Shown in pieces: positions 10,483 to 18,871 of a stretch of 64,000 nucleotides of DNA. Under the pieces are notes generated by a model, which saw only the letters and a program-made list of their open reading frames with translations, was not told the origin of the DNA and made no database searches. This stretch comes from JAGWRA01 sp963711505. Lineage in GTDB: Bacteria; Acidobacteriota; Vicinamibacteria; Vicinamibacterales; CAVVIG01. The DNA is taken from contig CAVQEJ010000003.1 in NCBI GenBank assembly GCA_963711505.1, positions 2,108,001 to 2,172,000 of the forward strand, written 5' to 3'. The translations under genes and the position numbers were made by a program. How positions within the stretch are numbered: position 1 is the first letter of the stretch; each line of letters opens with the position of its first letter.

Positions 10483-11082
10483 TCAGTCCTCGGCGCCGGA
10501 GATCGCGGCGACGGCGTCGACCGCGGACGGCACGGTGCTGCGACGGCGGATCAGCTCGAGGAACTCGAGGCGGGTGCGCGCGTTGTTACGGAAGGCGCCG
10601 AGCATCGCGCTGGTGATGGCGAACGAGTTCTGCTTCTCGACACCGCGCATGGCCATGCAGAGATGCGTCGCCTCCATGACCACCGCCACACCGAGGGGCC
10701 GGATCTTCTCCTGAATCGTCTCGGCGATCTGGCTGGTCAGCCGCTCCTGGATCTGGAGGCGCCGGCTGAAGATGTCGACGAGCCGGGGCACCTTGCTGAG
10801 CCCGATCACCTTGTTGCTCGGGATGTAGGCGACGTGGCACTTGCCGAAGAACGGCAGCAGGTGGTGCTCGCAGAGGCTGTAGAAGTCGATGTCCTTCACG
10901 ATGACCATCTCGCTGTAGTCCACCGTGAAGAGGGCGCCGTTCAGCACCGTGTCGATGTCGGCGTCGTAGCCGCTCGTGAGGAAGCGCAGGGCCTTCTCGA
11001 CGCGCTTCGGCGTGTCCACGAGCCCCTCGCGATCGGGATCCTCGCCGAGGGCGGCCAGCAGTTCGCGAATCAGGTTCTGCAT
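10483..11082 (-). CDS. folE: GTP cyclohydrolase I
   Basis: Converts GTP to 7,8-dihydroneopterin triphosphate, the first step of tetrahydrofolate (and pterin) synthesis, as a cytosolic zinc enzyme. The ATG at 11082 gives 199 residues, a normal size for the short bacterial form. The zinc ligands are seen as Cys71 and His74 in SLCEHHLLPF and Cys142 in THLCMAMRG. Other conserved segments are DREGLVDTPKRV, GLSKVPRLVD, RRLQIQERLT and VMEATH. It is the last gene of a minus-strand run that includes the 3-hydroxyacyl-CoA dehydrogenase 80 bp upstream. Metabolic linkage with that gene is not obvious. The frame is intact and the call is secure. Confidence 0.96.
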   Translation of the reverse strand: MQNLIRELLAALGEDPDREGLVDTPKRVEKALRFLTSGYDADIDTVLNGALFTVDYSEMVIVKDIDFYSLCEHHLLPFFGKCHVAYIPSNKVIGLSKVPRLVDIFSRRLQIQERLTSQIAETIQEKIRPLGVAVVMEATHLCMAMRGVEKQNSFAITSAMLGAFRNNARTRLEFLELIRRRSTVPSAVDAVAAISGAED

Positions 11083-11162
11083 GGGAGGGGGACCCGGCCG
11101 CGGGAACCGCGGCCGGACGTGCGGAACGCCCGGCCGGACCCCGCGCCGGTCAGCTTGCCGGT

Positions 11163-12017
11163 TTACTTCGTGTAGGTGTAGAAACCGCGGCCGCTCTTCC
11201 GGCCCAGCCGGCCGGCCGCCACCATCCGCTTGAGGAGCGGCGGCGGCGCGAACGTCGGCTCGCGGTACTCCTCGAACATGATGTTCGCAATGTAGTACGT
11301 GGTGTCGAGCCCGACGAAGTCGAGCAGCGTGAACGGCCCCATCGGGTAGCCGCAGCCCAGCTTCATGCCCTTGTCGATGTCCTCGAGCGTCCCGAGCCCG
11401 TTCTCGTAGCACCGGATGGCATCGAGCAGATACGGCACGAGCAGCCGGTTCACGATGAAGCCGGGCCGGTCGGGAGCCGTCACCGGGTCCTTGCCCAGCG
11501 ACTGCGCGAACCCGAACACGCGCTGGTAGGTCTCGTCACTGGTCTGCAGGGCCCGGATCACCTCGACGAGCTTCATGATCGGCACCGGGTTGAAGAAGTG
11601 CAGGCCGGCGAACCGGTCCGGCCGCTTCGTGCCGGCGGCGATCTGCGTGACGCAGAGCGACGAGGTGTTGCTCACGAAGATCGTGTGATCCTTCACGACG
11701 GCGTCGAGGCCGGCATAGGTCTGGAGCTTGTCCTCGAGATTCTCGACGATCGCCTCGATGATGAGGTCGCACTCCTTCATCTCGTTGAACGAGGTCGTCC
11801 CGGTGAGGTTGCCGAGCGTCTTGTCCCGCGCCTCGGCCGTCACCTTGCCCTTGGTGACGCCGTCCTCGAGGAACTTCTTGATCCGCCCCAGTCCCCGCTG
11901 CAGGAACGCATCGTCGACTTCACGCACGATCGTCTTGTAGCCGGACTGCGCGCAGACCTGCGCGATTCCCGACCCCATCAGGCCGCATCCGAGCACGCCA
12001 ACAGTACCAATCTCCAT
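11163..12017 (-). CDS. 3-hydroxybutyryl-CoA dehydrogenase
   Basis: Oxidises 3-hydroxyacyl-CoA to 3-ketoacyl-CoA with NAD (or the reverse) in fatty-acid or butyrate-type metabolism. The 284-residue length is that of the single-domain-pair Hbd/PaaH enzymes. The N-terminus MEIGTVGVLGCGLMGSGIAQ carries the Rossmann GxGxxG at residues 10-15. SNTSSLCVTQIA and GLHFFNPVPIMKLVEVI hold the catalytic region (His in GLHFFNP). The C-terminal helical domain has GCGYPMGPFTLLDFVGLD. It stands downstream of a thiolase gene with a repeat element in between, so the pair can catalyse successive steps of beta-oxidation or acetoacetyl-CoA reduction. Whether it prefers short chains cannot be read from the sequence. 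Confidence 0.93.
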   Translation of the reverse strand: MEIGTVGVLGCGLMGSGIAQVCAQSGYKTIVREVDDAFLQRGLGRIKKFLEDGVTKGKVTAEARDKTLGNLTGTTSFNEMKECDLIIEAIVENLEDKLQTYAGLDAVVKDHTIFVSNTSSLCVTQIAAGTKRPDRFAGLHFFNPVPIMKLVEVIRALQTSDETYQRVFGFAQSLGKDPVTAPDRPGFIVNRLLVPYLLDAIRCYENGLGTLEDIDKGMKLGCGYPMGPFTLLDFVGLDTTYYIANIMFEEYREPTFAPPPLLKRMVAAGRLGRKSGRGFYTYTK

Positions 12018-12070
12018 GTCGCCCTCTCCGCTTAAGAAAAAATACGATCGAGCGCGAGTCGGTATCGTTC

Positions 12071-12165
12071 AGTGCGCGCGGGGGCCCACCCCCGCGCGGA
12101 ACTGACGCCGATGCCGCGCCCCGGCTTCGCATGGCCGGCGCTCGGCATGGCCGCAGGCGCTCCCG
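12071..12165. repeat. Interspersed repeat A, copy A1
   Basis: An intergenic element with a head hairpin (cgcgcggggg, short loop, cccccgcgcg), then ggaactgacgccgatgcc and a tail that includes gctcggcatggcc. The same head and tail recur at 14681-14780 and, inverted, at 63804-63955; a head alone starts 31383. This copy lies between the thiolase and the dehydrogenase and has a diverged tail. Confidence 0.75.
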
Positions 12166-12173
12166 TCCGGGTC

Positions 12174-13355
12174 CTACACCGTCTCGACCATCGCGGCGAT
12201 GCCCTGGCCACCGCCGATGCAGGCCGTGGCGAGGCCGCGCGTCTTGCCGCGGCGCCGCAGCTCGAGCAGCAGGGTCAGCAGCAGCCGCGTCCCGGTCATG
12301 CCGAGCGGATGGCCGAGCGCAATGGCGCCGCCGTTCACGTTGACCTTGTCACGATCCAGGCCGAGCTCCTTCTCCACCGCCAGGTACTGCCCCGCGAACG
12401 CCTCGTTGACCTCGATGAGGTCGACGTCGTTCAGCGTGAGGCCGAGCTGCGCGAGCAGCTTGCGCGTGGCCGGCGCGGGCCCCATGCCCATCAGCGTCGG
12501 CTCCACGCCCACGGTCGCCCAGCCGGTGATCCGGCCGATCGGCTTCAGCCCATGCTGCTTCACGGCCTCTCCGGTGGCCAGAATGAGCGCCGCCCCGCCG
12601 TCGACGATGCCGCTGGCGTTGCCGGCGGTGACGCTGCCGTCCTTGCTGAAGGCCGCCGGCAGCTTCGCCAGGATCTCCATGGTCGTCTCGGGCCGCATGT
12701 GGTCGTCCCGGTCCACGACCGTCGTCTTCTTCCGGCCCTTGATCTCGACCGGCACGACCTCGTCGGCGAACCGTCCCTCGGCCCAGGCCTTGCCGGCCGC
12801 CTGCTGGCTGCGCACGGCGAACTCGTCCTGCTGCTCGCGCGTGATGCCGTACTTGGCGGCGCAGTTCTCCGCCGTCTTCGCCATCGTGCAGCCGCAATAG
12901 GGGTCGAGCAGGGCCTCCCAGAGCGAATCCTCAAGCCGGCCCTGGTTCAGCTTCAGGCCGCTGCGCAGCCCGCGGATGACGTGCGGGGCCTGCGTCATGT
13001 TCTCGATGCCGCCGGTCAGCACGATGCCGGCCTCGCCGAGCTGCATGAGCTGCGCGCCGCTGACGGCCGCCTGGATGCCGGACCCGCACAGCCGGTTCAC
13101 CGTGAGCGCCGGGACCTCGACCGGCACGCCCGCCTTCAGCGCCACGTGACGTGCGCCGTAGATGGCATCCGCGCTGGTCTGCATCACATTGCCGACCACC
13201 GTGTGCTCGATCCACTCCGGCTTCACGCCGGTCTTCTCGAAGGCCGCGCGCGCCGCGATGGCGCCGAGTTCCAGCGCCGAGACGTCCTTCAGGGCGCCCG
13301 CGTAATCCGTCATCGGGGTCCGCGCCCCACCTACTACGAATACCTCTTTGCTCAT
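12174..13355 (-). CDS. Acetyl-CoA C-acyltransferase (thiolase)
   Basis: Cleaves 3-ketoacyl-CoA with CoA, or condenses two acetyl-CoA. The 393-residue chain has every thiolase landmark: nucleophile Cys90 in VNRLCGSG, GGIENMTQAPHV, NASGIVDGGAA, NEAFAGQYLAVE, the active-site histidine in GHPLGMTG and the second cysteine in ACIGGGQGIA near the C-terminus. The start MSKEVFVVGGARTP is the usual N-terminus. It precedes the 3-hydroxybutyryl-CoA dehydrogenase on the minus strand. A second thiolase of about the same length is at 14942-16141. Degradative versus biosynthetic role is not decided by these motifs. Confidence 0.95.
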   Translation of the reverse strand: MSKEVFVVGGARTPMTDYAGALKDVSALELGAIAARAAFEKTGVKPEWIEHTVVGNVMQTSADAIYGARHVALKAGVPVEVPALTVNRLCGSGIQAAVSGAQLMQLGEAGIVLTGGIENMTQAPHVIRGLRSGLKLNQGRLEDSLWEALLDPYCGCTMAKTAENCAAKYGITREQQDEFAVRSQQAAGKAWAEGRFADEVVPVEIKGRKKTTVVDRDDHMRPETTMEILAKLPAAFSKDGSVTAGNASGIVDGGAALILATGEAVKQHGLKPIGRITGWATVGVEPTLMGMGPAPATRKLLAQLGLTLNDVDLIEVNEAFAGQYLAVEKELGLDRDKVNVNGGAIALGHPLGMTGTRLLLTLLLELRRRGKTRGLATACIGGGQGIAAMVETV

Positions 13356-13390
13356 ACCTGTCTGGTCTCTCCCAGAGTCGCGCCGCGGCT

Positions 13391-13465
13391 TCAGGCCTTC
13401 GCCGGCTTGAGCGCCGCGGCGATGTAGTCGCCGGTCTCGCGCGTGCCGAGCGAGCCGCCGATGGC
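13391..13465 (-). repeat. Duplicated 3' end of the isopropylmalate-dehydrogenase-like gene
   Basis: This stretch matches the last 70 or so bases of the gene ending at 13598 with only about three differences and still encodes GSLGTRETGDYIAAALKPAKA followed by a stop in the same relative frame. It has no start or upstream coding part, so it is an orphan tail. Interspersed element B1 lies exactly between this copy and the real gene end. Confidence 0.85.
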
Positions 13466-13473
13466 ATTCTCGT

Positions 13474-13597
13474 CGGGGCTCCGCCCCGAACCCCGGCTCA
13501 CGTCACTCGCTCGCGTCGTCAGGCTCGCTCCGTTCCGTTCGCGGGCCCGCGTTGCGGGCCGCCGGCCCAACCGGCGGCACCGCTCGCTCCGGCGCCC
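13474..13597. repeat. Interspersed repeat B, copy B1
   Basis: Begins ggggctccgcccc then accccggctcacgtcactcg and ends around a gcgggcccgc-gcgggcc hairpin. About 85 bp of it closely match 52085-52170 (copy B2), and a shorter piece is found at 19270-19310. It is flanked on both sides by copies of the end of the isopropylmalate-dehydrogenase-like gene. Confidence 0.75.
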
Positions 13598-14656
13598 TCA
13601 GGCCTTCGCCGGCTTGATCGCCGCCGCGATGTAGTCGCCGGTCTCGCGCGTGCCGAGCGAGCCGCCAATCTCGGCCGTCCCGTGGCCCGTGACGACCGAG
13701 TCCTTGACGGCCGCCTCGATGGCGGCAGCCTCCTGCTTCAGCCCCAGGAAGTCGAGCATCAGGGCCGCCGACAGGATCGCCCCGACGGGATTCGCCACGT
13801 TCTTGCCGGCGTATTTCGGCGCCGAGCCGTGCACCGGCTCGAACAGTGACGTGCGGCCCGGGTGGATGTTCCCGGACGCCGCCATGCCGAGACCGCCCTG
13901 CAACTGCGCGCCGATGTCGGTGATGATGTCGCCGAACATGTTGTTGGTGACGATCACCTCGAACTGCGCCGGGTTCTTGATCATCTGCATGCAGAGCGCA
14001 TCGATGAACCAGTGCGTCGGCTCGATGCCCGGGTACTGCGGCGCCAGTTCGGCGAACACGCGCTGCCAGAGCGCGTGCCCGTGCGTCACCGCGTTGCTCT
14101 TGTCGGCCATGCAGACCTTCGTGAGGCCGTGCGCCTTCGCGTACTCGAACGCGTGCTTGATGATCCGGTGGACGCCCTTGTACGTGTTGATGTCCTCCTG
14201 GATCGCCACCTCGTCCTCGGTGCCCGGCTTGAACCGGCCGCCGATGCCGACGTAGAGGCTCTCGGTGTTCTCCCGGAAGATCACCATGTTCACGTCGGCC
14301 GGACCGCGGCTCTTCAGCGGGCACAGCCGCTCGTGCAGCAGCTTCACCGGCCGGTAGTTCACGTAGAGGTCGAGTTCGAAGCGCGTGCCGAGCAGGATGT
14401 CCCGCCCGTGCCGCATGTCGGGGATGCGGGGGTCGCCGAGCGCGCCGACGTAGATCGCGTCGAACTCGTCGCGCAGCATCGCATACCCGTTCGGCGGCAG
14501 CGTAATGCCCGTCTCCAGATAGTAGTCCGCCCCGTAGGGCAGCATCTCGAGATCGAACGACCGCCCGAAGACGTCCCCGACCCGCTTGATCACCTTCACT
14601 GCCTCGGCCGTCACGTCCTGGCCGATGCCATCGCCCGGAATCACCGCTATACGCAT
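13598..14656 (-). CDS. Isocitrate/isopropylmalate dehydrogenase family enzyme
   Basis: A beta-decarboxylating dehydrogenase that oxidises a 2-hydroxy acid next to a carboxylate and releases CO2 with NAD(P). The start MRIAVIPGDGIGQDV at 14656 is the standard N-terminus, giving 352 residues. The family signature is visible as NMFGDIITDIGAQLQGGLGMA, with the metal-binding aspartates in FGDIITD, preceded by VIFRENTESLYVGIGG. FEPVHGSAPKYAGKN forms the adenine-side loop. The pattern suits 3-isopropylmalate dehydrogenase, but tartrate or homoisocitrate dehydrogenases share it and no leu genes lie nearby. An ATG further upstream (14743) is within a repeat element and is not used. Its 3' end is duplicated at 13391-13465. 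Confidence 0.88.
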   Translation of the reverse strand: MRIAVIPGDGIGQDVTAEAVKVIKRVGDVFGRSFDLEMLPYGADYYLETGITLPPNGYAMLRDEFDAIYVGALGDPRIPDMRHGRDILLGTRFELDLYVNYRPVKLLHERLCPLKSRGPADVNMVIFRENTESLYVGIGGRFKPGTEDEVAIQEDINTYKGVHRIIKHAFEYAKAHGLTKVCMADKSNAVTHGHALWQRVFAELAPQYPGIEPTHWFIDALCMQMIKNPAQFEVIVTNNMFGDIITDIGAQLQGGLGMAASGNIHPGRTSLFEPVHGSAPKYAGKNVANPVGAILSAALMLDFLGLKQEAAAIEAAVKDSVVTGHGTAEIGGSLGTRETGDYIAAAIKPAKA

Positions 14657-14680
14657 GGTTGAGTAACTCTCGTCATTCTT

Positions 14681-14780
14681 CAATGCGCATGGGGCCCCAC
14701 CCCCATGCGGAACTTTCGCTGATGCCTCGCCTCGGATCTCCATGTCCTCGGCTCGGCATGGCCTCCGGCGAAGTCTCCGG
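14681..14780. repeat. Interspersed repeat A, copy A2
   Basis: Has the head hairpin cgcatgggg / ccccatgcg, then ggaactttcgctgatgcc, cctcgcctcggatctccatg and gctcggcatggcctccggcg. It runs straight from cctcg to gctcgg with no palindrome between them, unlike copy A3 directly downstream and copy A4 at 63804. Confidence 0.8.
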
Positions 14781-14814
14781 CGCCAGACTCAGGCGGCCGC
14801 TCGCGCCGCTCGCC

Positions 14815-14925
14815 GTTGCCTCGCCTCGGATCTTCCATGTCCTCGCCCTTCGACTTCGCTCAGGGCGACCCTGAGCCTGTCGAAGGGTCGGCTCGGCATG
14901 GCCTCCGGCGAAGTCCTCGTCGCCG
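14815..14925. repeat. Interspersed repeat A, copy A3, with inserted palindrome
   Basis: Repeats the tail of A2 (tcgcctcggatcttccatgt, then gctcggcatggcctccggcg) but with 45 bases inserted at 14846-14890 between cctcg and gctcgg. It lacks the head hairpin. It lies just downstream of the 14942-16141 thiolase on the minus strand. Confidence 0.8.
14846..14890. repeat. 42-bp palindrome inserted in repeat A3
   Basis: The sequence is cccttcgac-ttc-gctcaggg-cga-ccctgagc-ct-gtcgaaggg followed by tcg. The arms pair almost perfectly, and tcg occurs on both sides as a possible 3-bp target duplication. The comparison with A2 shows the element as a clean presence/absence. A diverged copy is at the same place in A4, on the minus strand near 63842-63888. 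Confidence 0.8.
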
Positions 14926-14941
14926 CGCACGCAGGTGTCCG

Positions 14942-16141
14942 TTACACCCGCTCCAGCGCCATCGCCATGCCCATGCCTCCGCTCACGCAGAGCGTGGCCA
15001 GGCCGCGGCGCGCACCCCGTCGCTGCATCTCGTGCAGCAGCGTCACGACGATCCGCGCCCCGGTGCAGCCGATGGGATGCCCCAGGGCAATCGCTCCGCC
15101 GTTGACGTTCAACCGATCGCGCGCGATCGGCATGTCGCGGAGCACCGCCAGCACCTGCACGGCGAACGCCTCGTTCAGCTCGACCAGGTCGAAATCATCC
15201 AGCCCGAGCCCGGTCCGCTCGAACAGCTTCTTCATGGCCGGCACCGGCCCGATGCCCATGATGCGGGGATCGACACCGGCACTCGCCCATCCGACGATCC
15301 GCGCCAGCGGCTTCGCCGTCCCGACCCGTTCCTCGGCCGCCAGCACGAGGGCCGCGGCCCCGTCGGTGATGCCCGACGAAGAGCCGGCCGTGACGATGCC
15401 CGGCTTGCCCTCGACCTCCCCGAAGACCGCCGGCAGCTTTGCGAGCCCCTCCATCGTGACGCCCGCGCGCGGGTGCTCGTCCTGCGACACGGTCGTCGAG
15501 CGTCCCCGGGCATCGGTGAGCGTCACCGGCGCCAGCTCGTCGGCGAACCGCCCGGCGGCGATGGCCGCCTGGGCACGCGTCTGGCTCTCGAGGGCGTATG
15601 CGTCGGATTCGCGGCGGGTGATGCCGTACTGCTGGGCGAGAATCTCGGCCGTCTCCCCCATGATGAGGCCGGACAGGGGGCACTGGAAGCCGTCGCGGTA
15701 CATCGCGTCGACCAGCGTGAAGTTCCCCATGCGATGCCCCCAGCGCGCGTCGATCGAGTCGAGCATGTAGGGCATGCGGCTCATCGACTCGATGCCGCCG
15801 GCGAGCACGACGTCCGACTCGCCCAGCATGATCGACTGGGCGCCGGAGGCGATCGACTGGAGCCCGGACGCACAGGCCTTGTTCAGGGTCTGCGCCGGGG
15901 CCTCCCAGGGGATGCCGGCCCGCTGGGCCACCTGGCGCGCCGGGTTGGGGCCGGAGCCGGCCTGCCGGCCGTGGCCCATCAGGACTTCGTCGATGTCGGC
16001 TGGCTCTACGCCAGCCCGTGCCAGCGCCGCGCGCGACGCGACGCCACCCAGCTCAGCCGGGTGCACGTCCTTGAAGGACCCGCCGTATTTTCCGATCGGG
16101 GTACGCGCAGCACTCAGGATGAAGACGTTCCGCACCGCCAT
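14942..16141 (-). CDS. Acetyl-CoA C-acyltransferase (thiolase), second copy
   Basis: A 399-residue thiolase, beginning MAVRNVFILSAARTPIG. The nucleophile is Cys90 in NKACASG; further landmarks are GGIESMSRMPY, GSSSGITDGAAAL, NEAFAVQVLAV, the histidine in GHPIGCTG and the cysteine in LCVSGGMGMA. The sequence RMPYMLD and the CxSG signatures match acetyl-CoA acetyltransferases of the AtoB/PhaA group more than long-chain FadA. The downstream gap of 285 bp is filled by repeats A3 and A2. With the thiolase at 12174 and the dehydrogenase at 11163 it makes a beta-oxidation or acetoacetyl-CoA gene set. Confidence 0.94.
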   Translation of the reverse strand: MAVRNVFILSAARTPIGKYGGSFKDVHPAELGGVASRAALARAGVEPADIDEVLMGHGRQAGSGPNPARQVAQRAGIPWEAPAQTLNKACASGLQSIASGAQSIMLGESDVVLAGGIESMSRMPYMLDSIDARWGHRMGNFTLVDAMYRDGFQCPLSGLIMGETAEILAQQYGITRRESDAYALESQTRAQAAIAAGRFADELAPVTLTDARGRSTTVSQDEHPRAGVTMEGLAKLPAVFGEVEGKPGIVTAGSSSGITDGAAALVLAAEERVGTAKPLARIVGWASAGVDPRIMGIGPVPAMKKLFERTGLGLDDFDLVELNEAFAVQVLAVLRDMPIARDRLNVNGGAIALGHPIGCTGARIVVTLLHEMQRRGARRGLATLCVSGGMGMAMALERV

Positions 16142-16243
16142 AAGCGCTCAATTGTACATCACTCGCCGGCGGAGCCGGGCAACGGCGCCGGTCCCCCGGG
16201 GCGGGCGGCGGACTTCGTGCGGAAAATCGGGCCGGAGGCCGGA

Positions 16244-18304
16244 TCAGGCGACCCGGACGGGCACGCCGCCGACGCGGGCCAGCCGCACCGCGGGCAGCGT
16301 CAGGCGGAAGCAGGCGCCACTGGACGACGGCATGAGGTCGAGCGAGCCGCCATGCGCGCTGGCGATGCCGAAGGCGATCGAGAGGCCGAGCCCGGTCCCG
16401 GTGCCGACCTCGCGCGTCGTGAAGAACGGCTCGAAGATCCGCCCCGCCGCCTCGGCCGGCACGCCGGGGCCGTCGTCGCGGATCTCGAGCAGCACGGCGC
16501 CGCCCGACAGGCCGGTGCGCAGGAGCAGGCGGCCCCGGCGGCCCGTCGACGCGATCGCCTGCTCGGCATTGAGGATGAGGTTGAGCACGACCTGCTGGAT
16601 CTCTTCGCGGTTGATCATCACCGGCGGCAGGTCCGGAAAGTAGTCCTCCTCGACGTCCAGACGTGCCGCGCGCAGCTCGTAGGCCCGGAGCGCGACGGTC
16701 GACTCCACCACTTCGTTGAGGCTGACCTGCTCCCGCTCGCGCGGCGACTTGCGGACGAAGGCCAGGAGGTTCCGGACGATCCGACCGGCCCGGACCGCGG
16801 CCTCGCGGATCCGGTCGACGTCACCACGGATGGCCGACTGCTGCGGCGTCGCGAGCATCAGCTCGGTGAGCCCGATGATCGACTGGAGCGGATTGTTGAT
16901 CTCGTGGGCGACGCCTGCGACGAGCTGCCCCACGGCCGAGAGCCGCTCCGACTGGATCAGCTGCTCGCGCATGCGGAGCTCGTCGGTGATGTCGCGCTCG
17001 ACCCAGACGAAGTGCGTGAGGCCGCCCGCGGCGTCGAACAGCGGCACGACGCTGCACGCGGTGAAGAAGGTCGATCCGTCGGCGCGCTGCCGCAGCAGGT
17101 TCCCGTGCGACGCGCCGCGCGAGAGGGCCGCGCCGGTCAGCTCGTCGTACAGGTGGCGCGACGACTCGGCGAACAGCGACGCCACCGGGCTCTCCCGCAG
17201 CGCGCTCGCCTCGAGACGCAGCGCGCGGCAGAAGGCGTCGTTCGCGTACGCGATGCGGCTGTCGCGCTTCAGGATGAGGACCAGGCTGTCGGCCTGCTCG
17301 AGCGCCTTGGCGAGCAGCCCGATGCGGGCATCCGCTTCCTTCAGCGCCGCCCGCTCGACGGCGAAACGCCCCATCAACAGGGCGAGCATCGAGACCAGCG
17401 TCACGCCGACCGACAGAACGCGGAACCCCGACAGCGGCTGCCGCAGCGGCCACAGGAGCTCGCCGCCGTAGCCGACGATCGGCACGACGGCCAGTGCGGC
17501 GAACATCAGGGCCGGCTGGCGCCCGCGGGCGCCGGCCTCAGCGGTGTCGCTGACGTCCCCGGCGGAGGACGGCGACGCTTCGGCCGCCCAGGCGTAGAAG
17601 ACGAACGGGATCATCCAGCTCAGATCGTACGGCGACCCGGTGTAGTAGGTGCCCGCCGCCGCGGCCCGCAACGTGAAGTCGCGCAGCACCATGCCGATCG
17701 CCACGCCGGCCAGCATGCGCCAGTAGACCGGCTGCCACGCCGTGCCGCGCGCGTCGAAGACCGCCCAGACCACCCCGAGCAGCAGCAGCGTCCGCTGCAC
17801 CGCGACGAACGTGTCCAGCGACGTCATCGCGTTCTGCTGCTGCAGGGGCGAGAAGCTCGGCGCGACGATGAAGAAGGAGTAGAGGAAGCCGGCGACGATC
17901 GCGACGGCCACGATGTCCAGCGCGAGCGGCGCCACGTCGCGATCGCGCACGCCGCGCTGCGGCCGCGCCAGCAGCGCCAGCAGCGGAGCCACCGACCCGA
18001 AGAGCTGCAGGATGGAATGCCACTGCAGCCAGGGCAGCTCCCGGCCGAACAGCAGCTCGTTGAAGGCCCAGCCCATCTGGCCGAGCGCCCACAGCGACAC
18101 GCCGAGGAGCATGGTCGCCCAGAAGAGCCACTGACACCCCGCCCAGTCCCGCCGCCGCCGCAGGATCACCCAGACGACCAGCCCGGGCGCCACGAAGATC
18201 GCGACGTTCCCGAATATCTGGGCCGCTCCCGGATATCCCGACAGCAGCCAGCCGGTCAGCGCGTAGAGAGCGCAGTAGAGAAGGCTCGCTCTGAACAGAC
18301 TCAT
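16244..18304 (-). CDS. Membrane sensor histidine kinase with PAS domain
   Basis: A 686-residue kinase. Residues 1 to about 320 hold roughly eight to nine hydrophobic segments (the first is LLYCALYALTGWLL) and form an integral-membrane sensor region of unrecognised type. A PAS domain follows (about 335-440, with IAYANDAFCRALRLEA and a PAC-like VERDITDELRMREQL). The HisKA domain has the phosphorylated His467 in VAGVAHEINNPLQ, and the ATPase domain has LNLILNAEQAI, DDGPGVP, FEPFFTTREVGTGTGLGLSI. The HEINNPL motif and lack of a HAMP resemble NtrB-like kinases. No response regulator with an intact output domain is adjacent; the nearest receiver, at 18872, is divergent and lacks its aspartate. Ligand unknown. 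Confidence 0.9.
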   Translation of the reverse strand: MSLFRASLLYCALYALTGWLLSGYPGAAQIFGNVAIFVAPGLVVWVILRRRRDWAGCQWLFWATMLLGVSLWALGQMGWAFNELLFGRELPWLQWHSILQLFGSVAPLLALLARPQRGVRDRDVAPLALDIVAVAIVAGFLYSFFIVAPSFSPLQQQNAMTSLDTFVAVQRTLLLLGVVWAVFDARGTAWQPVYWRMLAGVAIGMVLRDFTLRAAAAGTYYTGSPYDLSWMIPFVFYAWAAEASPSSAGDVSDTAEAGARGRQPALMFAALAVVPIVGYGGELLWPLRQPLSGFRVLSVGVTLVSMLALLMGRFAVERAALKEADARIGLLAKALEQADSLVLILKRDSRIAYANDAFCRALRLEASALRESPVASLFAESSRHLYDELTGAALSRGASHGNLLRQRADGSTFFTACSVVPLFDAAGGLTHFVWVERDITDELRMREQLIQSERLSAVGQLVAGVAHEINNPLQSIIGLTELMLATPQQSAIRGDVDRIREAAVRAGRIVRNLLAFVRKSPREREQVSLNEVVESTVALRAYELRAARLDVEEDYFPDLPPVMINREEIQQVVLNLILNAEQAIASTGRRGRLLLRTGLSGGAVLLEIRDDGPGVPAEAAGRIFEPFFTTREVGTGTGLGLSIAFGIASAHGGSLDLMPSSSGACFRLTLPAVRLARVGGVPVRVA

Positions 18305-18871
18305 CTACCTTCCATTTACCATCGGCGGATTCGGACTCGTCCCAGGGACCGACGGGCGAATCCTCCGGAACACGGTCCGGAGACTCTGCCGATCATCGCA
18401 GGACATCCTCCGCGCCAGAAGACACTCGCCGGTCGACGCGTCAGAAACTGTGCAAGGCGGAGTCCGGTGCAGCCCCCCTGTCACGGCTCATCGTCCGCCG
18501 CATCCACCAACCAGCCGCGGGCATTCCCGCCCGGTGCCGCACTCCGCCCGAGCTTGGCCATAATATCGGCCGGAACGCGGCAAACCCGAGGGCCCGGACC
18601 GGCCCCGGAGAACCGTCACCCGCTCCGGGAATCCGGGCTGCGGTTTGTCCCTCTCCGGCCGATTGGATGAGCAGAGGCAGATGCCGGCCGATTCTGCCAT
18701 CTCTTGAGAGCGCCCCGCGGACACTGTTACACAACCGTGGGACAGACACCGACACGGGTTCTGTGCAGCCCGGCGCCATTTTGGCCGGTTTTCTGGAGTC
18801 CCGGCAAGACGGCAGCGCACCATCGGAGTGGCGCGATTCTTGTATCGATGCCCGGGGTGAAGGGGGGAGCG
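18305..18871. other. Divergent intergenic region without a gene
   Basis: This 567-bp gap separates the minus-strand kinase and the plus-strand receiver gene, so it must hold both promoters. I see no convincing -35/-10 pair. Open frames across it lack coding character. No repeat of the A, B or heptamer type was recognised. Confidence 0.5.

Noticed and set aside
14816..18670. A 1284-residue plus-strand open frame
   Set aside because: It lies opposite an intact thiolase and histidine kinase with clear motifs; its Arg/Pro/Ala-rich translation is a GC-rich shadow.
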